From Teichococcus vastitatis (GTDB lineage Bacteria > Pseudomonadota > Alphaproteobacteria > Acetobacterales > Acetobacteraceae): a stretch of 64,000 nucleotides of DNA. This document shows, in pieces, positions 1 through 8,499 of the stretch. The stretch's first letter is position 1. Each line of letters starts with the position of its first letter. The position numbers and the translations under genes are program-made. The DNA lies in contig NZ_QXGS01000008.1 in NCBI RefSeq assembly GCF_003604215.1, forward strand, positions 62,001 to 126,000. The letters run 5' to 3'. A model generated the notes under the pieces. The model worked only from the letters and a program-made list of their open reading frames with translations, made no database searches and was not told where the DNA came from.

Positions 1-247
1 GCCGCAGCTGCTCCGGCCCGACGGCATCCCGGCCCAGGAAGCTGGCGATGGCCGCGAGGTTCTCGGTGCCGACCAGCGTCACCTGCCGTGCCCGCTGGGT
101 CCGGCTGTGGTAATGATCGCTCGGCAGCCCCGCCTCGGGGTCGAGCATGATCGCCCCCTGGCTGAGCATCGGTTGCCGCCGGGCCGGGCGAACGCCGATC
201 CAGCAGACCCGGCCCGGCCGCGCAGGGGCCGACAGCAAGCGTGACAA
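1..247 (-). CDS. MOSC domain protein, N-terminal part (runs off left edge)
   Basis: Reading leftward, the translation contains GRVCWIGVRPARR, then LDPEAGLPSDHYHSRT and RQVTLVGTENLAAIASFLGR. These match the N-terminal part of stand-alone MOSC (molybdenum cofactor sulfurase C-terminal-like) proteins, where the usual text is close to GLxGDHY...RQVTL. The family binds or transfers sulfur in connection with the molybdenum cofactor; the role here is inferred. Only about 80 residues are in the window. The start is uncertain: a TTG at 247 keeps the conserved GRVCWIGVRP segment, while ATGs at 166 and 148 would cut it off. I see no strong ribosome binding site. Confidence 0.7.
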   Translation of the reverse strand, partial: MSRLLSAPARPGRVCWIGVRPARRQPMLSQGAIMLDPEAGLPSDHYHSRTQRARQVTLVGTENLAAIASFLGRDAVGPEQLR

Positions 248-413
248 GGGGGAAAGAGGATGGATCAAGGCGGGTCCCGTTCCGGCATCTCACGCTGGCG
301 GCTGCCGCCGGCCTCGGCCACCCGGACACTGCGCCTTGCCACACGGCACGACGCACCCGGCTGCGGAACATTGCGTGTTCGCCCCGGTTCGCCTTTACCG
401 CCAGATGGTGTCC

Positions 414-1253
414 TCAGAAGGTTTTTTGCAAGCCAAACAGGCAACGGAAATCAGTGTCGCTGTCGCCGACGCCGATGCCGGCGCCGCCGGCCAGGATGAA
501 GCCGCCTCCCAGCTTCTGGCGAACGCCGAGTTCGATCAGCTGGCTGGCCTTGCCGGGCTCGGAATCCTGTTCCCGCGCATAGCCGACAAAGACGCCGGTC
601 TTGCGCGCCACCGGCACCGCGAGGGCGACGGATGCCGCGTAGCGGTTTGAACGCTCGTTCTCACCCTGGTCCAGGGCATGGAACCACAGGATGTTGCCGT
701 GCAGCACCGGTGTATCTGCGCCACGGGCGAGCGGCTGCGCGACCAGCAGGCCCAGCGCCGTTTCCGACGGCTCATGGCCTGGCCCGAAGGGTGCGGAAAT
801 GCCGCCGAGCACCGTCAGCGCCGGCCGCAGCCCCTGTTGCCGCAGAACGTTCCATTTCAGGCTGAACTCGGCCTCGCCCGTTTTCGCCGGCTCGGCATTG
901 CCGAAGGCGTAGAACAATCCGAGGCTGGCGGACAGGCCGTGGCCGAGCCCGATCTCCGCTTCCAGACCAGGGGTGGTCAGATCCCGACCGCTGGCGGCGT
1001 CATCCCCGTCCTCGCGCGACGCGCGCAGCCGGCTGTACCCGGCGCCCAGCCGCAGTTCGGCCTCGCCACGCTCCGCCACGCCGGCGCCTTCCAGGCTGAC
1101 CGGGAAGCCCTGGTCCACCTGGACGCGCTCATCCTCCGAGGGCGCCGAAGCCGTGTCGTCGGGCTGGGTTTCCGCTGCGGCCGGCTCCGCTGCGAGCAGG
1201 AGGCCGCCGGCCACGCAGCACAGCACGCCGAAGGCGCGAAGCGAATCGGCCAT
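414..1253 (-). CDS. outer-membrane beta-barrel protein (transporter-like)
   Basis: A 279-residue protein. It has a signal peptide (hydrophobic stretch FGVLCCVAGGLLLAA, cleavage probably after AEPAAA), followed by alternating glycine-rich amphipathic strands and a C-terminal phenylalanine (GLQKTF), as in outer-membrane barrels. The strand pattern (AELRLGAGYSRL, LEAEIGLGHGLSASLGLFYAFG, LTVLGGISAPFG) resembles the MetA/phenol-degradation transporter-like family, but the substrate is unknown. I chose the ATG at 1253 over an in-frame ATG at 1292. It has an AGGAGA about 11 bases upstream and gives a clean signal peptide. It stands alone, with 186 bp to the divergent cyclic-di-GMP gene. Confidence 0.75.
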   Translation of the reverse strand: MADSLRAFGVLCCVAGGLLLAAEPAAAETQPDDTASAPSEDERVQVDQGFPVSLEGAGVAERGEAELRLGAGYSRLRASREDGDDAASGRDLTTPGLEAEIGLGHGLSASLGLFYAFGNAEPAKTGEAEFSLKWNVLRQQGLRPALTVLGGISAPFGPGHEPSETALGLLVAQPLARGADTPVLHGNILWFHALDQGENERSNRYAASVALAVPVARKTGVFVGYAREQDSEPGKASQLIELGVRQKLGGGFILAGGAGIGVGDSDTDFRCLFGLQKTF

Positions 1254-1439
1254 GGTGCGGCTTTCTCCTGTGGTCCGGCGGATTGAGGCCATGCAGGCTG
1301 AAGCCTGTCAATATGTGCGGGGCCGCGCCGGCTCCGCCGCTGCGGCGGCTGTTTGCGCGGTGAGGCACCGCCTGCCGATGTTCCGCAACCAGTCGGTAAC
1401 CTGGCCGCGGTGAACTGGCGTTCCTTCGGAAGGCGCGTC

Positions 1440-3551
1440 ATGTCCGCAACACCTTGCTCCCGTTCCCGACCTGACGACGCGCCAGCGGAAGGCGCGGCCT
1501 TCGATTCCCTGCTCAACAGCGACACCGCCGGCTTCGCCGAGGTGGATCTCGGCACCGGCCGCTTTCTGCGCGTGAACAGCCGCTTCTGCGCCATGACCGG
1601 CCGCAGCGCCGCCGAGCTGCTCGACGGTCGCGGGCCGTCGCATGTGGTGCATCCGGCGGACCGCGCGGCGGATCGTGCCCTGTGGCGCGAGGGCGCGAGC
1701 AGCGGCCGCTTCCGCGAGGCGGAGAAACGCTACCTGCATCCGGACGGCACGGTGGTGTGGGCGCGGCTCAGCGTTGCGGTGCTGGTGCGCTGGGCGGATG
1801 GGCGGCCGCGGCGCTGCGTCGCCATCGTGCAGGACGTCACCGCCGCGCACCGCACGCTAGAACGGCTGCATGCCAGCGAGAGCCTGCTGCGGCTGACGAT
1901 GGATGTCGGCCGCATCGGCAGCTTTCGGCATGATTTCACCACCGACCAGGTGCAATGCTGTGCCGGGACGCGGGCGCTGTATGGCCTGCCGCAGGGGGAG
2001 GAGCCGGTGTCGGCGGCCGACTGGTTCGCCGCCGTGCTGGTCGAGGACCGCCACCGGCTGCGGGAGCAGAGCCAAGCCGCGATCGGCGCCCGCGCCGAAG
2101 GGGTGACCCTGGACTACCGCATCCATCGCCCGGACGGGCAGCTCCGCCATCTCGAGGCGAGGCTGCGCTTCGGCTATGACGGCCGGGACCACGTCACCCA
2201 TGCTACGGGCGCCATCATCGACGTGACCGAGCAGCGCGAGGCGGAAGCGCGCATCGCCCACATCGCCCACCACGATGCGCTGACCGGCCTGCCCAACCGC
2301 ACCCTGTTCCGTGCCCGGCTGGAGCAGCAGGTGGCCCGCGCCCGGCGCGGCGAGGGCTTCGCGGTGCTGTGCCTGGATCTGGACCGCTTCAAGGAGGTGA
2401 ACGACACGCTGGGCCATTCCCTGGGCGATGCGTTGCTGCACGCGGTGGCGACGCGGCTGCGCGCGGAGCTGCGCGACGTGGACACGGTGGCCCGGCTCGG
2501 CGGCGACGAATTCGCCATCATCCAATCCCAGGTGTCGCAGCCCGGCGAAGCGACCCGGCTGGCACGGCGCCTGATCGAGGTGCTGACGCAGCCTTTCGAA
2601 CTGCAGGGCCATCAGGTGGTGGTGGGCACCAGCCTCGGCATCTCTCTGGCTCCGGAAGACGGGTTGGAAGCCGACACGCTGCTGAAGAACGGCGATATGG
2701 CGCTGTACCGCGCCAAGGCCGACGGGCGCGGGCGCCTCTGCTTCTTCGAGCCGGAGATGGATGCGAAGATGCAGGCGCGGCGGCGGCTGGAGATGGATCT
2801 GCGCCGCGCCCTGGTGGCGCGCGAGTTCGAGCTGTTCTTCCAGCCCATCGTCGAGGTGCGGTCTCGCCGCGTCACCGGGCTGGAGGCGCTGCTGCGCTGG
2901 AACCACCCCGAGCGCGGGCTGGTGCCGCCTGACAGCTTCATTCCGCTGACCGAGGAGATCGGCTTGATCCTGCCGCTGGGCGAATGGGTGCTGGAGGAAG
3001 CCTGCGCGCAGGCGGCGCGCTGGGCCGGCGACACCACCATCGCGGTGAACCTGTCCCCGGTGCAGTTCTCCAGCCGCGGCCTCGTGGACACGGTGGAGCG
3101 GGCCCTCCGGGAGTCCGGGCTGGACCCCCGCCGGCTGGAACTGGAAATCACCGAAACCGTGATGCTGCGGGACACGGAGGCGACGTTGTCCACGCTGCAC
3201 CGGCTGAAGGCGCTGGGCGTGCGCATCGCCATGGATGATTTCGGCACCGGCTATTCCTCGCTCAGCTACCTGCAGCGTTTTCCGTTCGACAAGGTGAAGA
3301 TCGACCGCTGCTTCACGCGGGACCTGGGCCAGACGCAGCAGAGCGGCGCCATCATCCGCGCCGTGGCCGGCATGTGCCAGGGCCTTGACATGCGCACCAC
3401 GGCGGAAGGGGTGGAAACCGAGGAACAGTTCCGCGCCCTGGCGCAAAAAGGCTGCATTGAGGCGCAGGGCTACCTGTTCAGCCACCCGCGCCCGGCGGTT
3501 GAAATTCCGGCGATGCTGGCCCGACTCAGCCAGTTCGCCTGCGCCTCGTGA
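1440..3551 (+). CDS. PAS-PAS-GGDEF-EAL cyclic-di-GMP synthase/phosphodiesterase
   Basis: A 703-residue soluble signalling protein with no membrane segment. Two PAS domains occupy roughly residues 20-135 and 140-260 (the first has ETGGF-type text FAEVDLGTGRFLRVN, the second ends in a PAC-like IIDVTEQREAEAR). A GGDEF domain follows with an intact GGDEF signature at about 354-358. An EAL domain follows with EALLRW at about 482, NLSPVQFS, ITETVM, MDDFGTGYSSL and FDKVKIDR. The usual metal-binding and catalytic acidic residues of both domains are present, so both diguanylate cyclase and phosphodiesterase activity are possible. The ATG at 1440 has GGAAGG eight bases upstream and is preferred to 1353. 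Confidence 0.93.
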   Translation: MSATPCSRSRPDDAPAEGAAFDSLLNSDTAGFAEVDLGTGRFLRVNSRFCAMTGRSAAELLDGRGPSHVVHPADRAADRALWREGASSGRFREAEKRYLHPDGTVVWARLSVAVLVRWADGRPRRCVAIVQDVTAAHRTLERLHASESLLRLTMDVGRIGSFRHDFTTDQVQCCAGTRALYGLPQGEEPVSAADWFAAVLVEDRHRLREQSQAAIGARAEGVTLDYRIHRPDGQLRHLEARLRFGYDGRDHVTHATGAIIDVTEQREAEARIAHIAHHDALTGLPNRTLFRARLEQQVARARRGEGFAVLCLDLDRFKEVNDTLGHSLGDALLHAVATRLRAELRDVDTVARLGGDEFAIIQSQVSQPGEATRLARRLIEVLTQPFELQGHQVVVGTSLGISLAPEDGLEADTLLKNGDMALYRAKADGRGRLCFFEPEMDAKMQARRRLEMDLRRALVAREFELFFQPIVEVRSRRVTGLEALLRWNHPERGLVPPDSFIPLTEEIGLILPLGEWVLEEACAQAARWAGDTTIAVNLSPVQFSSRGLVDTVERALRESGLDPRRLELEITETVMLRDTEATLSTLHRLKALGVRIAMDDFGTGYSSLSYLQRFPFDKVKIDRCFTRDLGQTQQSGAIIRAVAGMCQGLDMRTTAEGVETEEQFRALAQKGCIEAQGYLFSHPRPAVEIPAMLARLSQFACAS

Positions 3552-3558
3552 CGGCGGC

Positions 3559-3987
3559 TCAGTAGTTTCGCCATAGGCCCGGGGAGGCCAGCTCCACCAG
3601 ATGTCCGTCCGGGTCGCGGAAATACAGGCTGCGGCTGCCTTTCGGCCAGTCCACCGTGCCTTCCAGCGCCACCCCGCGCGCGGCCAGATGCGCGGTCCAG
3701 GCGTTCAGATGATCGGCCGCGATCGCCAGGGCGTAGTGCAGCCGGCCCTGGCCGTCATGCGGCGGGATGGTGCCGCCGGGAAGATCGGCCGGCGCCTCTG
3801 TGGTGCCGCGCTGGAACAGCAGCAGCACGCTGCCAGGCGCCATCGGATAGGCGGCCAGCCGCGCATCCGAGAACATCGGCCGCAAGCCCAGCACATCCTC
3901 GTAGAAGCGGCGGGCCCGGCCGAGATCGGCGACATAGAGGCCGGTTTCCAGCACGCCGCCGATCGGCGGTGGCAGGCTCTGGCTCAT
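3559..3987 (-). CDS. VOC (glyoxalase/bleomycin-resistance fold) protein
   Basis: A 142-residue protein with the paired beta-alpha-beta-beta-beta modules of the vicinal oxygen chelate family. The N-terminal module starts ETGLYVADLGRARRFYEDVLGL. The C-terminal module has LHYALAI, which supplies a possible metal histidine, and ends LYFRDPDGHLVELASPG with a possible metal glutamate. The reaction is unknown. It is the last gene of the leftward C5-dicarboxylate operon, 63 bp after the Bug gene. As I recall, the Pseudomonas itaconate locus also carries a glyoxalase-fold gene, which supports a real link to that pathway. The start at 3987 (MSQSLPPP) has GGGGGA eight bases upstream. Confidence 0.85.
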   Translation of the reverse strand: MSQSLPPPIGGVLETGLYVADLGRARRFYEDVLGLRPMFSDARLAAYPMAPGSVLLLFQRGTTEAPADLPGGTIPPHDGQGRLHYALAIAADHLNAWTAHLAARGVALEGTVDWPKGSRSLYFRDPDGHLVELASPGLWRNY

Positions 3988-4050
3988 GCTGTGGTCCCCC
4001 GTGCTGCAGCTCCAGGCCAAGCACGCCGCCGCAACGGCGTGCAAGCGCGG

Positions 4051-5043
4051 CTATTCGGGCTTCACCCCCGCTTCCTGCGTCAGTCTGGCCCAGCGCGGGA
4101 TCTCGCGCGCGATCAGGGCGCGCAGCGGCTCCGGGCCGCGCTGATCCGGCGGCGTCACCTGGATCGCCATCTCGGCGAAGCGGGCCGCCAGGGCCGGATC
4201 GTCGAGCGCCTGGCTGATGGCCGCGGTCAGCACCCGGGCGCGCGGCTCGGGAATGCCGGCGGGGGCGTAGGCGGCGTTCCACACGGCGATGTCGAGCGCG
4301 GGCAGTCCGGCCTCGGCCGCGGTCGGCACGGCGGGCAGCTGCGGCAGGCGCTGCGGCACCGTCACCGCCAGCGGCACCAGCGTGCCGCCCTGCGCCTGCG
4401 GGATCACCGTGACGGCCTGATCGACGATCACGTCGGTGACACCGTTCATGGTGTCCTGCAGTGCCGGCCCCGCGCCGCGATAGGGCACCAGCGTGGCGCC
4501 GGCCTGCGTGGCGCGATCGAACAGCAGCGCGCCGAGAAACGAAACCGAGCCGGTGCCCGCCGTGGCCACGGTCAGGCGCCCCTTGTTCTGGCCGATCCAG
4601 TCGCGCAGCTCCGGCAGGTCGCGCACGAAGCGGGGCTTCGCCGCCAGTACCATTGGGTTCACCGCGAACAGGCTGAGCGGCGTGAAGCTCGCCACAGGGT
4701 CGTAGGGCAGCGCTTTGTAGAAGGACGGGTTGGCCGAATGCGTGCCCATGTGGCCGAGACCGATGGTGTAGCCATCCGGCTCAGCCCGTGCCGCGCGCTG
4801 CGTGCCGAGGATGCCGCCGGCGCCGCCGACATTCTCCACCGGCACCGGCTGGCCCAGGATGGCGGCCAGCTTCTGCGCCAGCAGCCGCGCCATGACGTCG
4901 GTAGGGCCGCCGGCGGCGAAGGGCACCAGCATGGTGACCGGCCGTTCCGGCTTCCAGCCCTGGGCGCGCGCCCGGGAGGGAAGCGCCAGGACAGGCAGGG
5001 CCAGCGCCCCGGCCGTGGCAGCGATCCATGTTCTGCGCTTCAT
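4051..5043 (-). CDS. Bug/TctC-type periplasmic solute-binding protein
   Basis: A 330-residue protein with an export signal (MKRRTWIAATAGALALPVLA...SRARA) and the Bug family core: RPVTMLVPFAAGGPTDVMAR, VENVGGAGGILGT, DGYTIGLGHMGTHS and LVPYRGAGPALQD. Bug proteins bind carboxylates in the periplasm and often serve tripartite tricarboxylate transporters or act as orphan sensors. No TctA/TctB membrane partners lie nearby. The gene sits between the MaoC-like hydratase and the VOC gene of the same operon, so a C5-dicarboxylate ligand is inferred. Two adjacent ATGs (5046 and 5043) follow GGGAGGAAC; the second is better spaced. Confidence 0.9.
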   Translation of the reverse strand: MKRRTWIAATAGALALPVLALPSRARAQGWKPERPVTMLVPFAAGGPTDVMARLLAQKLAAILGQPVPVENVGGAGGILGTQRAARAEPDGYTIGLGHMGTHSANPSFYKALPYDPVASFTPLSLFAVNPMVLAAKPRFVRDLPELRDWIGQNKGRLTVATAGTGSVSFLGALLFDRATQAGATLVPYRGAGPALQDTMNGVTDVIVDQAVTVIPQAQGGTLVPLAVTVPQRLPQLPAVPTAAEAGLPALDIAVWNAAYAPAGIPEPRARVLTAAISQALDDPALAARFAEMAIQVTPPDQRGPEPLRALIAREIPRWARLTQEAGVKPE

Positions 5044-5086
5044 CATGTTCCTCCCTGGTGCTGTTCTGCGCTGGCGTGGCGGCGGA

Positions 5087-5935
5087 TCAGCCGATCCGGG
5101 CTTCCGCCTTCATGGCCAGCCCACCTTCCGGATTGGTGGCCCACAGCGCGATGCGGCCCTCCGCATCCGGCGCGGTGCCGTGCAGCGTCACCGGCTGCCC
5201 GTCGAACAGCGGCGACAGGGCGCGGAACGAGAAGGCGGTGACCACGGTCTGCGGCATCTGCCGCCGCACCAGGTCGAGCAGCAGCGTCGCGGTCAGCGGC
5301 CCGTGCACGATCAGGCCGGGATAGCCTTCCTCGCGCGTCACGTAGTCGCGGTCGTAATGGATGCGGTGGCCGTTGAAGGTTAGCGCGGAATAGCGGAACA
5401 GCATCACCGCGTCCGGCGACAGCGTGCGCTGCCATGTCCCCGGGGGTGGCGCGGCCGGCGCCGCCTTCACCGCCGGCGTGTCGGCCGAGCGGTAGACAAT
5501 GTCGTGTTCCTCGCCGAGCAGCACCGCGTCCTGCCCATCCTCGCGCAGCTCGTGCCGCACCGTCACGAAGACCAGCTCGCCGGAGGCCCCCTCGCGCCGC
5601 GTCACCTCGGCGATGGTGGAGGTGCGGGTCAGCGCGGCGCCGACGCGCAGCGGCGCGTGGAAGCGCAGCCGCCCGCCGGCCCACATGCGGCGCGGCAGGT
5701 GGTGAACGGGGGGCAGGAAGCCGCCGCGCGCCGGATGCCCGTCCGCGCCCAAGGTGGAATGGCGCGCCTGCGGCAGGAACAGGATCCAGTGCGCCAGCGG
5801 CGGCGCCGCGTCGCCGGGGGCGCAGGGCGGGTCGTCGCGGTCCAGCGTCGCCGCCAGCCGGTCCAGCGGGCCGGGGGCGACGATGTCGTGCTGCTGTTCC
5901 TGCCGCCCGATCCAGGCGGTGTAATCCGCATCCAT
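5087..5935 (-). CDS. MaoC-like acyl-CoA hydratase, itaconyl/mesaconyl-CoA hydratase type
   Basis: A 282-residue protein of the FAS1-like dehydratase/MaoC family. The N-terminal half is hotdog-like. The C-terminal hotdog carries ALTFNGHRIHYDRDYVT..EGYPGLIVHGPL, where the histidine and aspartate of the HxxHYD segment correspond to the hydratase active site. Members include mesaconyl-C4-CoA (3-methylfumaryl-CoA) hydratase and itaconyl-CoA hydratase (Ich), which make citramalyl-CoA. With the CoA-transferase and CitE-type lyase of this operon it completes the itaconate module, so an Ich role is inferred. Only 3 bp separate it from the upstream acyl-CoA dehydrogenase stop, so it is probably translationally coupled. 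Confidence 0.87.
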   Translation of the reverse strand: MDADYTAWIGRQEQQHDIVAPGPLDRLAATLDRDDPPCAPGDAAPPLAHWILFLPQARHSTLGADGHPARGGFLPPVHHLPRRMWAGGRLRFHAPLRVGAALTRTSTIAEVTRREGASGELVFVTVRHELREDGQDAVLLGEEHDIVYRSADTPAVKAAPAAPPPGTWQRTLSPDAVMLFRYSALTFNGHRIHYDRDYVTREEGYPGLIVHGPLTATLLLDLVRRQMPQTVVTAFSFRALSPLFDGQPVTLHGTAPDAEGRIALWATNPEGGLAMKAEARIG

Positions 5936-5938
5936 GGC

Positions 5939-7108
5939 TCAATAGCTCCGCGGCATGCCGAGCACGTGCTCGCCGAGATAGGACAGGATCAGGTTGGTCG
6001 AGATCGGCGCCACCTGGTAGAGCCGCGTTTCGCGGAACTTGCGCTCGATGTCGTATTCCTCGGCGAAGCCGAAGCCGCCATGGGTCTGGATGCAGGCCTC
6101 ACCCGCAGCCCAACTGGCCTCGGCGGCCAGCATCTTGCCCATGTTGGCTTCCTCGCCCGGGCGCTCGCCGCGCTCGAACTTCTCCAGCCCCTTCTGCACG
6201 ATGGCCTCGGCGGCGCGCATCTGCGCATAGGCGCGGGCGATCGGGAACTGCACGCCCTGGTTCTGGCCGATCGGGCGGTTGAACAGCACGCGTTCCTTGG
6301 CGTAGTTCACGGCCTTCTCGATGAACCATTTGGCATCGCCGATGCATTCGGCGGCGATCAGCAGCCGCTCGGCATTCATGCCGTCGAGGATGTAGCGGAA
6401 GCCGCGGCCTTCCTCGCCGACCAGGTTCTCCGCCGGCACCTCCATGTTGTCGAAGAACACTTCGCAGGAATTATGATTCATCATGGTGCGGATCGGGCGG
6501 ATCGACAGGCCCTTGTCCAGCACGGTCCGCATGTCGACGATGAAGGTGGACAGCCCCTCGGTCTTCTTCGCCACTTGGTCGCGCGGCGTGGTGCGCGCCA
6601 GCAGCAGCATCAGGTCGGAATGCTCGGCGCGGCTGGTCCAGATCTTCTGGCCGTTGACGATGTACTTGTCGCCTTCCCGCCGCGCCGTGGTGCGCAGGGC
6701 GGTGGTGTCGGTGCCGCTGGTGGGCTCGGTCACGCCGAAGGCCTGCAGCCGCAGCTCGCCCGAGGCGATTTTCGGCAGGTATTCGGATTTCTGCGCCTCG
6801 CTGCCATGCCGCAGGATGGTGCCCATGATGTACATCTGGGCGTGGCAGGCGGCGCCGTTGCAGCCCTGGCGCTGCACCTCCTCCAGGATGGCGGCGGCGG
6901 CGGACAAGCCCAGCCCGGCGCCGCCATATTCCTCCGGGATCAGCGCGGCGAGGTAGCCGGCCTCCGTCAGCGCGTTGACGAACTCCGTCGGGTAGCCGCG
7001 CACCTCGTCCATCCTGCGCCAGTATTCACCCGGAAAGCGGGCGCAGAGCTTGGCCACTTCCTCGCGCAGGTCGGCATGAGGGTCGTCGCGATGGCTCATC
7101 GCATCCAT
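5939..7108 (-). CDS. acyl-CoA dehydrogenase
   Basis: A 389-residue FAD-dependent acyl-CoA dehydrogenase of usual length. Family text includes EYGGAGLGLSAAAAILEEV, FGVTEPTSGTDTTALRT (flavin/substrate region), GQKIWTSRAEHSDLMLLLART, and near the C-terminus QTHGGFGFAEEYDIERKFRETRLYQVAPISTNLILSYLGEHVLG, which carries the usual flavin and adenine contacts. The substrate cannot be read from sequence. Within a C5-dicarboxylate operon it may act on methylsuccinyl- or itaconyl-type CoA esters. A homologous gene sits in the Pseudomonas itaconate locus, as I recall. The start at 7108 has AGGAG seven bases upstream. It lies 14 bp after the MmgE/PrpD gene. Confidence 0.93.
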   Translation of the reverse strand: MDAMSHRDDPHADLREEVAKLCARFPGEYWRRMDEVRGYPTEFVNALTEAGYLAALIPEEYGGAGLGLSAAAAILEEVQRQGCNGAACHAQMYIMGTILRHGSEAQKSEYLPKIASGELRLQAFGVTEPTSGTDTTALRTTARREGDKYIVNGQKIWTSRAEHSDLMLLLARTTPRDQVAKKTEGLSTFIVDMRTVLDKGLSIRPIRTMMNHNSCEVFFDNMEVPAENLVGEEGRGFRYILDGMNAERLLIAAECIGDAKWFIEKAVNYAKERVLFNRPIGQNQGVQFPIARAYAQMRAAEAIVQKGLEKFERGERPGEEANMGKMLAAEASWAAGEACIQTHGGFGFAEEYDIERKFRETRLYQVAPISTNLILSYLGEHVLGMPRSY

Positions 7109-7122
7109 GGCTTGGCTCCTGT

Positions 7123-8499
7123 TCAGGCGGCGTGGCGCAGCAGGGCGGCGCCATCGTTCAGGCGGTCGAGGCGCAGCACCTCCTCGGCCAGGGCGGTGGC
7201 GCGCTCGGCGCCGAGCACGGCATCGGCCAGCCCGCTGAACTTGCCGCGCAGCTCCGCCTCGCTGGGAAAATTGGCCGGCTCGCCCTTGGGCACGATCACC
7301 GTGCGGGTGAACACCTCACCGCGCGCGCGCAGCGTCAGCTTGCCGGACATGTTGGCGGGGAACTCGGCCTCGATCTCCGGGTCGTTCTCGCAGGCGATGT
7401 GGGGCATCAGCCCGCGGATCAGCGGGTCGTGCAGCGCCTTGTAGCTGTCCCAGTCCATCCGCCCGGTGGCCAGCGCGGCGGCGATCACGAAGGGGCCGCT
7501 GAACTGGCCGTCGACAATGTTCTGCGGGTCGGCCTTGCGCGCGGCCGGCTCGCCCACCAGCAGCAGCCCGGCGCGGGAGATGCCCAGGGTCGCGCCCTCG
7601 ATCTCCTCCGGCCGCAGCCCCAGCTCCTCGCGCAGCGCCAGCGCCGCGTCAATGCCGGCATGACCCCAGCGGCAGGACGGGTATGGCTTCACGCCGGTGG
7701 CCATCAGCTCGAACACCTGTCCCAGGTCGCGCACCGCGCGCTCCGGCACGGGGGCGGGGGAGTAGGCGTTGAGAAAGCCGTGCCGGCCTTCCAGCGGCGC
7801 CGCGGCGCCCTTGAAGCCTTCCCGCGCCAGGGTGGCGGCGACCAGCCCGGCCATGCCCGCCCAGCCGACCTGGAACCGCTTGGTCCAGGCGCCGTTGGCC
7901 AGGAACTGCAGGCTGCCGGCGCTCTGGCTCAGCGCGATGCCGAAGGCCGAGGCGATGTCCGCTGCGTCCAATCCGAACACCCGCCCGGCGGCGGCGGCCG
8001 CCCCGAAGGCGCCGCAGGTGGCCGAAGGGTGGTAGCCGCGGTCGTAATGCGCCCCGGCCGGCAGAGCCAGCGCCAGGCGCAACGCCACCTCGTAGCCGGC
8101 GACGATGCCGGCGATCACTTCGGCGCCCGAGGCCCCGGTCATCTCGGCGGCGGCCAGGGCGGCGGGGATCACCGGGGCGCCGGGATGCACCACCGCCTCG
8201 GCATGGGTGTCGTCGAAGTCGAGCGAATGGCCGAGGGTGGCGTTGATCAGCGCCGCGCCGGCCGGTGCGTAGGTTGCGCCGTCACCGAACACGCGGCTGT
8301 CGCCCCGATCCAGGCCCAGCGCGCGCACGGCGGCCAGCAGCGCCGGGGTGCTTTCCGCATCGTGCCGCGCCCGCACCGCGTTGCCGGCGAGGTCGAGCAC
8401 CAGCAGCCGCGTCCGCGCCACCACCTCCGGCGGCAGATCGGCGAGTGCCACGCCGGCGGCGAAGCCTGAGAGGTGTTCAGTGACCGGCACGCTGGTCAT
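7123..8499 (-). CDS. MmgE/PrpD family protein
   Basis: A 458-residue protein of the family that includes 2-methylcitrate dehydratase PrpD and cis-aconitate decarboxylase (the enzyme that makes itaconate). Recognisable stretches are LGHSLDFDDTHAEAVVHPGAPVIPAAL, GYEVALRLALALP, YHPSATCGAFGAAAAAGRVFGLD and KPYPSCRWGHAGIDAAL. These are the conserved substrate-site blocks. The start at 8499 has GGGAG about seven bases upstream and overlaps the CoA-transferase stop by 4 bp (ATGA). Its reaction here is unknown: dehydration or isomerisation of a branched C5 acid, or its formation, would fit. The earlier in-frame reading up to 8880 is an open frame through the neighbour, not the gene. Confidence 0.92.
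   Translation of the reverse strand: MTSVPVTEHLSGFAAGVALADLPPEVVARTRLLVLDLAGNAVRARHDAESTPALLAAVRALGLDRGDSRVFGDGATYAPAGAALINATLGHSLDFDDTHAEAVVHPGAPVIPAALAAAEMTGASGAEVIAGIVAGYEVALRLALALPAGAHYDRGYHPSATCGAFGAAAAAGRVFGLDAADIASAFGIALSQSAGSLQFLANGAWTKRFQVGWAGMAGLVAATLAREGFKGAAAPLEGRHGFLNAYSPAPVPERAVRDLGQVFELMATGVKPYPSCRWGHAGIDAALALREELGLRPEEIEGATLGISRAGLLLVGEPAARKADPQNIVDGQFSGPFVIAAALATGRMDWDSYKALHDPLIRGLMPHIACENDPEIEAEFPANMSGKLTLRARGEVFTRTVIVPKGEPANFPSEAELRGKFSGLADAVLGAERATALAEEVLRLDRLNDGAALLRHAA

Noticed and set aside
1857-3485. 542-residue leftward open frame opposite the GGDEF-EAL gene
   Set aside because: It is the antisense reading of a well-supported gene, rich in His/Arg/Gln, without any domain or ribosome site.
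3601-5241. 546-residue rightward open frame
   Set aside because: It lies antisense to the VOC and Bug genes, crosses their boundary and has low-complexity composition typical of GC-rich shadow frames.
5504-7444. 646-residue rightward open frame
   Set aside because: Antisense to the hydratase, acyl-CoA dehydrogenase and MmgE/PrpD genes; no family resemblance.
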